From NCBI GenBank assembly GCA_037952775.1, contig JBANAY010000001.1:1550001-1614000 (forward strand): a DNA stretch of 64,000 nt, read 5' to 3'. Both the position numbers and the translations under genes were made by a program. The notes beneath the pieces are model-generated. The model did no database searches. It was not told the DNA's origin and worked only from the letters and a program-made list of their open reading frames with translations. This document shows, piece by piece, positions 55,427 through 64,000 of this stretch (positions are counted from its first letter, which is position 1; the number at the start of each line of letters is the position of its first letter). The stretch comes from Clonostachys chloroleuca. Its lineage: Eukaryota > Ascomycota > Sordariomycetes > Hypocreales > Bionectriaceae.

Positions 55427-58135
55427 ATGAATCCAAACGTCAACATGGCGAACATCAACCCAATGGGGGGCCCGTGGGTGGTGCGCCAATCCCAATGATG
55501 AACAATGGTGCGGTTAACCCACAGGCCGCTGCTGCAGCTGCTGCAAACGCCGCAAATGCTGCAAACCTCGCTCGGCAACAACAAGTCAACGACAGCCAGC
55601 GAGGCGTGCTCAATACTTACATCTATGAGTACTTCCTCCGCTATGGCATGTATGAATGCGCTCGTTCAGTCATTCAGAGCGGCCAGCCCGTCAATGTTCA
55701 AAAAGACGGTCCCAAGGGCGGGAACAATGTCAATGGCGTATCTGAGGATGGCATGGACACTGATATGAAGGATGATCCCGACTCAAAGCATCCCGATGAC
55801 CTTCCTCCTCCCAAGCTTCCCATGCCAGCGTCCGATTCCTCCTTCTTATACGAATGGTTTTGTCTCTTCTGGGATATCTACAATGCCCAGCGCACCAAGG
55901 CTGCCAATGGCAACGTAAACCAATATGTTGCCCACACTCAGGTAAGAAACTCTCGTCAATCATCCCTCCTTCATCGTCACAGCACATGTACACCTTCTGT
56001 CAATCCCCTGATTAGTCTGGGTTGACTAACTCCACCTCCCACCACTTAGCAGCAATTAAAACAGCAAGAACTCCTCCGTACGATGCGGCCCGAAGGTTTA
56101 ACGCAGCAACAATATCAGCAGATGATTCGAATGCAGAGCGGCGCCGCAATGGGCATGCCGATGAAGCCCGGGACTCTTGTCCGCACCGCGATGGCCAACA
56201 ATCAGAAGTAAGTCCTCTCCACTCAGCAACAAGAACTCTTCCTTGGGAGCCGTTCATCACTAACATCCCAACCTCTTACTAGCCCAGGAATGATGATGCA
56301 TCAAGCAAAGCAAAATCAAATGCAGAGGGATCCTTCCCAGATGGACCCTAATCGCGAGCGTCAATCATCACCAGCCTCGGGCGAGAACGCGCCATCCCCC
56401 TCAAAGAGGCAACGCCCCAACGACTTTAACCCGAACCCCGCTGCCGTTGGTATGATGCCAAATGGTCGCCCAGCCCAGGGCATGCCTTCGCAGCAAATGC
56501 TCGGCGGACCGGGTGCTGTAGCTACCCAGATGCTCACGGCGCATAACATAAACCCTGCGCAACTGGCAGGACCCCAGTTTCAGAACTTTGTAAATATCCC
56601 TCCGACCGCCCAGCAGAAATCCATTGCAGCTTACTCGCAGCACCTACAGCACCACCACGGTAACCAGATGGGCACTAAGCAGCCCAACGCCGCTGGTCCT
56701 CAAGGTCAAGGCTCCCCGATGATGGCGCCAGGCCCGGACGGCTCTACGATGAACTATACCTATAATACCAACGGCGAGATCCCAACCCCCAACGGACTCC
56801 GAGCCCAAGCTCCTGGAAATGGACAGGCTGCAGGCGGCAGTAGCAACCACGCCCTTCAAGACTACCAAATGCAACTGATGTTGCTTGAACAGCAAAATAA
56901 GAAAAGGCTCATGATGGCTCGCCAGGAGCAAGACAACATTGGTGGAGTTCCCAGGGAAGGCCAGCCTCCTGGTCCCGGCGCACCTGGCGGTCCCGGTGTG
57001 CCAAATGGCCAACCCTTCCCCGATACATCTCCTCAAACTATGAGAACTGGCGCATCTCCCAACCCCACAGAGCAGATGAAGCGAGGTACTCCTCAGATGA
57101 ACAATCCCGGCATCCCATCACCTGCTCCTGAGGGTGGACCACAATCTCGTGGCTCCCCCAACCCCGCCATGAACTTCATGGGCAACGCTGATCCCAACAT
57201 GGCACCACACTTCTTTAAGGGTGCAGATGGCAATATGGCCGGTGGCCAACCTATGAACGGTATGCGACCACCTAGTTCGCACCCTGGCCAGCCATTCAAC
57301 GGCCAGATGACTCCGCAAATGATGGCTGCTCGCCAAGCCCAGGGACAGGCAGGTCAGAACCCACAGCAGTGGCAGGGCCAAAATAACCAGATGGTTCCTC
57401 AAGGCATGCAACAGAACCAGCAGGTTCAGGGAACTCCTGTTCAGCGTTCTATGCCTCCGCCATCGGCTCCAGTCGCCGCTGCTGCCAATGCCAACAATCG
57501 CACAACGGCTTCACCTCAGCAGACAGCCGCTGCCCCCCTACCCCGAACCAGTCCAATAAGGCTGCTCCCAAGAAGAAGAAGGAAACTCAGGCTGCCAAAA
57601 ACAAGGTAAGCTACAGCAATACCATACATTTAATGCGAATTCTAACTTTCCCCAACAGAACACGGCTCAAAAGAACAAGCCAAACTCCAACATCAACGGC
57701 TCAGGCGCAACGCCGGCGGCTGATAATAATGGTGACTCAGAGCAAGCAGCACCCGCAACACCCATTACTCCAGTCACTACTGCTGGTTTCAAGCCGGGCC
57801 AGAATGCGACAACTACCACTGCTCCCGCTCCCGTTCCTGCTCCCCAGGCTCCTATTGCACCTCCACAAGGCCCTGACCCTAACAGCATCAACATGGACAG
57901 CTTCCCAATGGTAAGTTCCACACACGTTTCTTTTCTGTCGCCCCTTCAAAGTCCCAATATTAATACATTGCAGGATTTCGGTGGCCCTCTGATGGGAGGT
58001 GATGGAATCCACACCGGAGATGTCCTGAACGACTTCGACTTTGACTCATTCCTCCACGATGGTGATGGAGATAATCAACCATTCGACTTTAACGGCGCCT
58101 TCACCGGCATGGAAGGAGAGATTGGAGCAGAATGA
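55427..58135 (+). CDS. Som1/SomA/Flo8-like LisH (LUFS-domain) transcription regulator, with two apparent one-base gaps
   Basis: Exons 55427-55941, 56050-56207, 56283-57605, 57659-57910 and 57974-58135 encode about 803 residues if two single-base losses are allowed for. The N terminus has Asn/Met/Gly repeats, then a LisH segment (VLNTYIYEYFLRYGMYECAR, about residues 60-90) and the partner SFLYEWFCLFWDIY (about 136-160) of the LUFS domain shared with Flo8 and plant LEUNIG. The rest is Gln/Pro/Met-rich activator-like sequence with a KKKK nuclear signal near the end of exon 3 and an acidic, Phe-rich tail (DFDFDSFLHDGDGDN). Homologues act below cAMP/PKA to control adhesion, conidiation and virulence. 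The frame breaks at the G6C3 run (55465-55473) and at the C6 run (57533-57538); downstream frames and splice sites are otherwise perfect. Confidence 0.85.
55465..55473 (+). other. Frame break 1 in the Som1-like gene (GGGGGGCCC)
   Basis: The start frame reads MNPNVNMANINPMGGP and then runs to a stop within eight codons, while the next frame continues without interruption as VGGAPIPMMNNGAVNPQ. One base too few in this G/C run explains it. Confidence 0.8.
57533..57538 (+). other. Frame break 2 in the Som1-like gene (C6 run)
   Basis: After QQTAAAP the frame would become Arg-rich and stop at the intron. One additional C gives PTPNQSNKAAPKKKKETQ up to a proper GTAAGC donor, and on in phase into exon 4. 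Confidence 0.75.
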
Positions 58136-59002
58136 GATCTCCTCGAAGACCCTATGTACCCCAATCATTTTTATTCTTTCTGGGCTTGGACTATATTTAA
58201 TCTGGCATCATTTGTCACGGCGTTCGGTACGGGTCTATATCATGGTCATGAGGCGATCAGGTTTCTGGGTGTGAAGAATACGCTGCTATTCTCGCAAGTG
58301 GTGGTGGCTTTTGTTTGCAATGGGAGGAAAAGAGTTGATGTCACCTGTGCCTATGTGCTTGCTTACTCACTTGTTTATCCTTGCTCACTCCTTGCTTTCT
58401 ATCTCTTTTCTACCCTTTCCCTTTGTTTCTTCCTTCCCTCCCCTATTTCTTATTGATTTCCCTTTTTTTCCCCAAAGCTCTGTCTGCTGTCTTCAGTTTC
58501 GAGGAGGTGAAAATACTCAAGAGGAAGCACAACCCGAATTTTTTATGTAAGCTCGTTTGTTGTTTTGTTGTCTGACGATGGTTGAAAAAATTACAAATAC
58601 CATGGTGTGTTCAGTAATTGATGGATTAGCGATGTTTACAAATGTCCAACACATTGGAATATGCTCTCAACTTGTCCCAACGTGATGACTTATAAGCAGA
58701 GTAGTGAATAAGTGGTTGCGTCGGTCGTGGGTTGCAAGAACGCAGAGGAACCAAGCTAAATATGAGCGAGATAGTGAGTGGTATTCAGTCTTCAAAATTC
58801 ACCGATGAATCAACCAAAATATGACGAGAATTTTTGTTTTTTTTTCTTTAGGTTTCTCATCTATGAGAAACAGCTAACACTCAACCCGTCAAAGCAAGTA
58901 AAAATATATACATGAAGCAGCAAGACGTATCGAAGTTGGGGTATCAAACACCGTATATAGAAGAAGAAATCAAAACATCCGACACCAAAGATCTCAAGAA
59001 GT
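58136..59002. other. Intergenic between convergent Som1-like and GH16 genes
   Basis: 867 bases of presumed 3' untranslated sequence, T-rich at 58380-58480. No gene is seen. Confidence 0.6.
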
Positions 59003-59848
59003 CTATACGCTCTCATAAACACCAACATAAGAAACCTCCATCATGTTGCCGTAGCCGCTCTCAGTAGAAGCGTCTGGGTTTCCGGGCAAGTTTCCACCAA
59101 CGGCAACGTTGAGAAGCATGTAGAAAGGAGAGTGGGCGAGCGTGGACCAGATACCTTGGTCGCCGATCTCAGCGCCAGTCACGGTAGAAAAGGGGGTTCC
59201 GTCCCTGAGCCACTGAATTGTCTCCGTCTGCCAGTTGTTGGAGGTACGATCAACTACAAGAGCCCAGTTGTGGAATTCGTTGTCTGGGATGGTCGTGGTG
59301 ACGCCGCGTCCCTTGGGCTCATTGCAAACTCCACCCTCTTTCTGTCCACAGTGGATGGTGCCAAAGCCCTCCATAAGACCGTTGACCTGCTCGAAGATGT
59401 CCAACTCGCCGCACATGGGCCAGCCGGTACCGTGTCTCATGGCGTCGCCCAGCATCCACCAGGCAGGCCAAAGACCCTTACGATTGGCAGCTGTGCCCAT
59501 GCGGATTCCAGCCTGCCATTGCATCTTCTTGCCGGGCTGGGGGGTATAAGATGCCTTCGACTCGATACGACTAGATGACCAAGCCCCGTTGCTGCCCTTC
59601 ACAGGGACGATCTGCAGGGTTTCACCGCCAGAAAGCTGGAGGTTCTTGTTGGAGGTCGTGTACGTCTGGAGCTCGTTGTTTACTTGGATGTCCAAAGCAA
59701 TGGTCCAAGCGGTCGAGTCGGGTGGAGCGCCAGCAGCGCCTTTGAAATCCTCACCCCATGTAAGCTTGAAGCCGTTGATAGCTGGAGGCTGGATAGCCTG
59801 GGCCAAGGATGCGGTGGCAATGACGCCGTAAAAAGTTGAAGGCTTCAT
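59003..59848 (-). CDS. Secreted GH16 endo-beta-1,3(4)-glucanase-like glycoside hydrolase
   Basis: Single exon, 281 residues from the ATG at 59848; the frame is open seven codons further but has no ATG there. Residues 1-18 (MKPSTFYGVIATASLAQA) form a signal peptide. The GH16 signature is in CGELDIFEQV, with nucleophile Glu148, Asp150 and acid/base Glu153 (E-x-D-x-x-E spacing, the form with an extra residue between Asp and the second Glu). WPAWWMLG before it and GTIHCG after it are further conserved GH16 segments. The enzyme likely cleaves beta-1,3 or mixed-linkage glucans outside the cell, in wall remodelling or nutrition. There is no GPI signal or carbohydrate-binding module, and the protein ends right after the fold. 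Confidence 0.93.
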   Translation of the reverse strand: MKPSTFYGVIATASLAQAIQPPAINGFKLTWGEDFKGAAGAPPDSTAWTIALDIQVNNELQTYTTSNKNLQLSGGETLQIVPVKGSNGAWSSSRIESKASYTPQPGKKMQWQAGIRMGTAANRKGLWPAWWMLGDAMRHGTGWPMCGELDIFEQVNGLMEGFGTIHCGQKEGGVCNEPKGRGVTTTIPDNEFHNWALVVDRTSNNWQTETIQWLRDGTPFSTVTGAEIGDQGIWSTLAHSPFYMLLNVAVGGNLPGNPDASTESGYGNMMEVSYVGVYESV

Positions 59849-61320
59849 TTTCAAAAATGGAGAGAACAAGCGAACAATGTGACGTGGTTATGTATGTAAG
59901 TGTTGGTTCGTGTGTGTTAGTTTGTGTGTGCTTATGTGCTGTATGAGTGCTGCCGGTTCAGGAGCAATGAATGTATGAATAGAAAGACGAGCCTCCCGGG
60001 CTTGATAATGAATGTCAATACCAGTTGATACTGTGAAGGAAAGGAATGGTCGAGATCAACCGACAAGCCAACCGGCGAACAGCAGGAGAAAGAGAGAGGG
60101 AATGATGGAGAGGAAAGGTGAGGAGATCGAGGGCGGCTCAGCCTCCAGAGACGACTTGGTTCTTATAATATTGCCCTGGGTACGTTCACTCGGCGGTAAC
60201 CACCTGAGCTAACAAGCAATGCAACCTGTTGCACCGCATCGCATAGACAGCTACCCAGGCCAAGACGGGCACAAGCCACGATCAAGGCCCATGCGTGTTG
60301 GCCGTTGATTGGAAAGCCGGCATCAAGAGAGCCGGCGATGAAACGACCAGGGTCCATATCCTGGCCTTGGCACGGGGGCCGGCGGTGGGTCGTCTGGATA
60401 AACAGGCACACTTTCTCTCGTTCGGGAACCCCTGATTGCCAAGTCGAGTTTCGGGCAGGTAGTTCCCATCACTTTTTACCTTTCATCTGGTCCCACAGGA
60501 TGTTATCTGAAGCCAAGGGACGCGGAAATCATGCGCGCTTAAAGGCTTGTCCGGGTACGAGGTGGAAACACTCATTAAAGGAGTATGCCACGCCAATAGT
60601 GCGTAGGAAGAGAGGGCCAATGAGGGAAACAAAAGGCACTTTCTCAAACGCCCAAATCTCTGCTGGTACGAAGCGGCTATTGGCATAATTGTGGGTTTGC
60701 GTCCAGCCCGAACCAAAGTCACCAACCCCAAACACTGCTTATATGTAAGCCAGCACGCAGCATGAGCACATGTTGTCATCCAGAGCCTGCGGGCGCACGC
60801 ACCGCCGTTCTTCCTGCATGGTGCCAACTGACAGACCGGGTGCATCAATGCAAGCGGGAAATAAGGGACGAGAACAGTCGAGGGAGGAGGGGCATTGGCG
60901 ATCTAGCAGGCCCGATGTTTGAGGATGCCGGCACCCACTATGCATCTATCCAGGGGGAATGGCCCGCCGGATTCCACGGATTGCTTTTTCCAATGGAACC
61001 AAGCCATCTCATCCAGGCACCAGCCAATGAGGAGCGTGCGCAGTATCTGGACAACATGCCATGCCAGCACTCTATATTGCAGGCGGCCTGCAGGCCAGGG
61101 AACAAATCACCATGCGTTATCCATGCACGTATAACGGCCCCTCTTCGGGCATGCTTTCGTCTCTTTTAGGATTGATGGTTGGCCGTAAAGAGCTGAGGCC
61201 GAATGCATGCGAAGGTGTGGTTAATTTAGGCACCGCCGAGCATCACCGGCACAACGTACGTGTCGCAGATCCTTTGAGCTACCTGTCCGCCCATCTCACC
61301 ATAAAAATATCCCTCTTGTG
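59849..61320. other. Intergenic, about 1.5 kb
   Basis: Upstream region of the GH16 gene and 3' end of the following minus-strand gene. No gene is supported. Confidence 0.55.
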
Positions 61321-62239
61321 TTAATTCTCGGACATGTTCCTGGCTGCCAGCGGGTCGCCCAGCCGCTCGCCCAGCTGCACAATGGTGTGCTCATAGATTC
61401 TGGCTGCGTCCAAGTGAAGCCTATCATCATCGATGTTCCACGAGGCGGTGTAGATGCCACTGTCGGATACTCTTGACTGGTCAAGGTCGTCATCGGTCGT
61501 GTCATGTTCTCCCTTTTCGTCGTCGTCGTCGTCCTCCTCCTCAATATCTTCACCGTTACTCATGACTTCGACCATAAGAACCCGAGTCTGCTCAACAAGG
61601 CTTCGACAACGAACCATGTCGGTAGTACTCATCCCAGCTCGTAAGCCATTTTCGAATCCGGGCAAGGGTTCCTTGGAGATGATATCCTGCCCCGTCAAGA
61701 GACTGGAAAAACAATGATCCAACTTCCCCAGGATTTCAAAGGAAGCTCTTGGCGACGCAGGGAAGGACCGGACATATTGCGTGAAATCACTTGCCAATTT
61801 GAGCAGGAATGGAATTTGCAAGCCCGCTGTGCAAGTCCGAAATAGTTAGCAAGGGAACGTTTATAAATAGGTAGATAAATGAAACACGGAAAGGGGACAA
61901 AGGGAACCCACGCGTGCCGGAAAGCCAAAGTACATTAACAACACCGTCCAGATCACGGCAGACCTCGCTGAAGCTCTTATAGCCAACAACACTATCGCCG
62001 ACGTCTGGGTCACCGAACTTCTTGACGTACCGCCGAGATGTGTGCAGAAGTTTGTCTTCGACATATCTTCGTACCATGTCCTCCTTGTTCGAGCCAGGCT
62101 GGAGGGATTTCCCTCGAGGATGAGGCAGTAAACTTAGACCATGTTGGCTGGAAGCAGTTGATGGGGCTGGGGAGGCAAGGCCTGTGCCCTGCCACGGGCG
62201 GATAAACCCTCCAGGTTGTGTTTCTGATGACTCTGACAT
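61321..62239 (-). CDS. Conserved fungal hypothetical protein, 277 aa
   Basis: Minus-strand exons 62239-61912 and 61826-61321; the junction gives VLWLSGTPGLQIPFLLKLA in phase. The N-terminal ~50 residues are disordered. A mostly helical region follows: EDMVRRYVEDKLLHTSRRYVKKFG, then SFSEVCRDLDGVVNVLWLSGT and RASFEILGKLDHCFSSLLTG. Near residue 205 is an acidic block (EDIEEEDDDDDEKGE), then a helical C terminus (HLDAARIYEHTIVQLGERL). I recognise the pattern as one that recurs in ascomycete genomes but cannot name a function. It is probably soluble and possibly nuclear because of the acidic block; that is a guess. It is divergent from the Tom6-like gene. Confidence 0.8.
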
Positions 62240-62606
62240 GGTTCTCAGTTGTCTAAAATGGCTATAGCCTTTCAAGAGACGTATATTTATTCGAATATAT
62301 TGATTGAAGAACAAGTTCTCGCTGTAGCCACGAGATGCTGATTACAGTGTGTGGTGGTGTACAGTGCGCCATAAGCGAGGATCAACGAGAATCAGCACTG
62401 TATCTTGATTTGTCACCGATTTGATCTAGCGATTAAGCGCCGATCATGTGACGCAAGCGCCGGGTTTAGACGCGCCGACTTGCCGAAATTTTGTCGACGA
62501 GAGCTTGAATCACCAGCGGCTTATCTACAAGTTCCATCTGCTACGAGACCAAGCAAGTTAACCGCGCCTACTCCATCTATCCAACCAGGTTCACCGTGCT
62601 CTCAAA
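62240..62606. promoter_or_regulatory. Divergent promoter of the hypothetical and Tom6-like genes
   Basis: 367 bases separate the two start codons. It includes GATCATGTGACGC around 62443, an E-box-like core; otherwise no motif is assigned. Confidence 0.5.
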
Positions 62607-62960
62607 ATGCCTCCCAAGCGAATTGCCGTCGACCGATCGGGCTCCCGCGGTGCCTCCAAGGGCTTTCTTGCCTCGACCTATGATACATTGACCTCATCAG
62701 ACAATGCTGCCGTTGTTCGCAGCATTGGTGTCTTCGGAGTAAGATGATTCCTGGCCTTGCCTTTGATCGCATGCATACAATCAGATACGTCTCTTTTCCG
62801 TATGCTAACGTTTTCCAAGCTTGCAGTCGCTTTCCTGGCCAGCTCCTGGGGCGAGGTTTTGCTGCCACCGTATGTCTATTCTGCCCCTCCAGCTCCTGCA
62901 AACGAGATCCATTCATCCAATTTTCGATCCATGAGACTAACCTTGCCATCCAGTAACTAA
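62607..62960 (+). CDS. Tom6-like small subunit of the mitochondrial outer-membrane translocase
   Basis: Three exons, 62607-62738, 62820-62869 and 62954-62960, give only 62 residues; the last exon holds seven coding bases including the stop. The N terminus is basic (PPKRIAVDRSGSRG), followed by KGFLASTYDTLTSSDNAAVVRS and one C-terminal hydrophobic helix (IGVFGLAVAFLASSW) with the ending GEVLLPPN. That layout of a cytosolic basic tail and one C-terminal anchor fits the small Tom subunits, and the wording fits the fungal Tom6 family as I remember it. Tom6 helps Tom40 and Tom22 assemble into the import channel. Tom5 is the alternative assignment. The size is typical. Confidence 0.75.
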
Positions 62961-63678
62961 ATCGAAAGCACAAGCTACTGCGAAACGATTGAGTCCTCAA
63001 GTGAACTGCAGGCCATTAACGAGATGGTCGTATCAACAATAAAGGACGTAATACTTGTACACTATTACACCGGGGACGGTTTTGTACTCTAGGCTCGGTT
63101 CTGATGACGGGGGTTGATTCTCCAACAAATCATTGATAGATAATGAAGCACGGCGCGGCATATGTCGGCCTAGGAACTTTTACGATAACTGCGAACGATG
63201 GCGTCCAACTTTCCTCTCTAATAACCGCGTGCATAATGAAGATGATTTTGTATTCTTTCATTCAAGATTTAGAGCACTAGCCCAGGTCTTTCTCGCTTAA
63301 CTCGGCAAGAAGCAGGAATAGAGATTGCCCAAGCCTAGCCGTCCAATTCCAAGCTGCATAACAAGCCAGCACGCTCTCTCCTATCTGTTGGCAAGCGCCA
63401 AGGACCACGAGTTTTGCACATGCTTCAGGAAGTCCATAATTTTCGAAGGAAGGCAGAGCTCACTAAAACTTGGTATCTCTTTCTTTGCGAAATGTAGCAG
63501 TTGCGTTGGCCGGAATGGCCAGAGGGTGAACGAATAATGGTCCAATTATCACCTATGCATCTAGTACCGCACATCAATACATTGCTGGGTCCCATAAGAC
63601 TCTTCATCTGCATTGATATGGGCCAGTTCTATCATCTATTCAACTCCAAGTCAGCTTCAAGCAGAGTTTCAATGCGCG
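62961..63678. other. Intergenic upstream of the last gene
   Basis: About 720 bases: 3' untranslated region of the Tom6-like gene and the promoter of the last gene. No other coding signal. Confidence 0.55.
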
Positions 63679-63689
63679 ATGTCTGCTAA
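63672..63689 (+). promoter_or_regulatory. Five-codon upstream ORF overlapping the next start codon
   Basis: ATG at 63672 reads five codons to TAA at 63687-63689 in a different frame and overlaps the main ATG at 63679. If it is in the mRNA, it would compete with the main start. Confidence 0.4.
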
Positions 63690-64000
63690 TGCGGCCCTTT
63701 TCGCGGCCACCGCTCCTCTACCTACAACACAAGAACCTAAACCTGCCGCATCTACCCGTCGGCTTGGTAGGGGCTTGGCTGATCTCGTAGCCAGATTTGA
63801 GGATGGGTCTGTCTCAACCAACAACAACGGTCAAGATTCTCGGCGAAGGACAGACCCGGGAGTGCGACGCCCAGCTTGCAACTCGCCAACTTCGCATTCA
63901 AGTCCACAATCTGGGCAAAGCACTCGAGGAAAGTCTTCTGGAGCACTCGAAGCAATCTCAGTCGGAACTGCGCCCAACAATGTCCGTTCCAAACGGAAAA
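63679..64000 (+). CDS. Unidentified protein, N-terminal part (3' end outside window)
   Basis: The frame is open from ATG 63679 to the window edge, 107 codons. It begins MSANAALFAATAPLP and has a short Arg/Leu helix (STRRLGRGLADLVARFED) resembling the LxxLVxRFE segments found near the N terminus of various fungal cytoskeletal or signalling proteins. Ser/Gln/Arg-rich disordered sequence follows (PQSGQSTRGKSSG). The steady open frame and Ser/Pro composition favour a real gene. Without the rest, no family can be assigned. Confidence 0.55.
   Translation, partial: MSANAALFAATAPLPTTQEPKPAASTRRLGRGLADLVARFEDGSVSTNNNGQDSRRRTDPGVRRPACNSPTSHSSPQSGQSTRGKSSGALEAISVGTAPNNVRSKRK

Overview
The window looks like nuclear DNA of a filamentous ascomycete (Pezizomycotina, probably Sordariomycetes; the class is inference). 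The evidence is short GT-AG introns in most genes, a fungal Zn(II)2Cys6 regulator with a C-terminal fungal-specific domain, a Som1/Flo8-type LisH protein, a fungal Tom6-like protein, and CT-rich leaders in front of genes. No bacterial, viral, CRISPR or intact mobile-element signal was seen.

Layout. At 1-21.2 kb there is the end of a patatin-like phospholipase (+), a Zn2Cys6 regulator (+), a Gfo/Idh/MocA oxidoreductase (+) convergent with a hotdog thioesterase (-), an intronless Pus9/Rib2-type tRNA pseudouridine synthase (+), and a bZIP-like regulator (+). From 21.2 to 36.2 kb I find no supportable gene in about 15 kb; the part at roughly 30.0-33.5 kb is visibly richer in A/T and stops. At 36.2-45.0 kb lie a 947-residue fungal four-helix membrane protein (+), a calpain-family protease (+) and a seven-zinc-knuckle Gis2/CNBP protein (-). 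At 47.9-53.0 kb lie a two-helix membrane protein with two PPxY motifs (-), a U5-40K-like WD40 spliceosome protein (-) and the TRAPP subunit Bet3 (+); the last two share a 432-bp divergent promoter. At 55.4-63.7 kb lie a Som1/SomA-like regulator (+), a secreted GH16 glucanase (-), a conserved fungal hypothetical protein (-) divergent from a Tom6-like subunit (+), and the 5' end of an unidentified gene (+).

The genes do not form one pathway. Most are single-copy housekeeping functions (tRNA modification, splicing, vesicle tethering, mitochondrial import, RNA binding) mixed with regulators and enzymes.

The most unusual feature is the calpain gene. Its gene model is otherwise intact, with correct introns, the Cys/His/Asn triad and domain III, but it carries two in-frame TAG codons. 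Both follow TTC and both stand where Trp is expected. This is the configuration repaired by sexual-stage A-to-I mRNA editing (UAG to UGG) in Sordariomycetes. The truncated product would lack the catalytic His and Asn. A second anomaly is the Som1-like gene, which has two apparent one-base losses in G/C homopolymers. The pseudouridine synthase may make mitochondrial and cytosolic forms from two in-frame starts.
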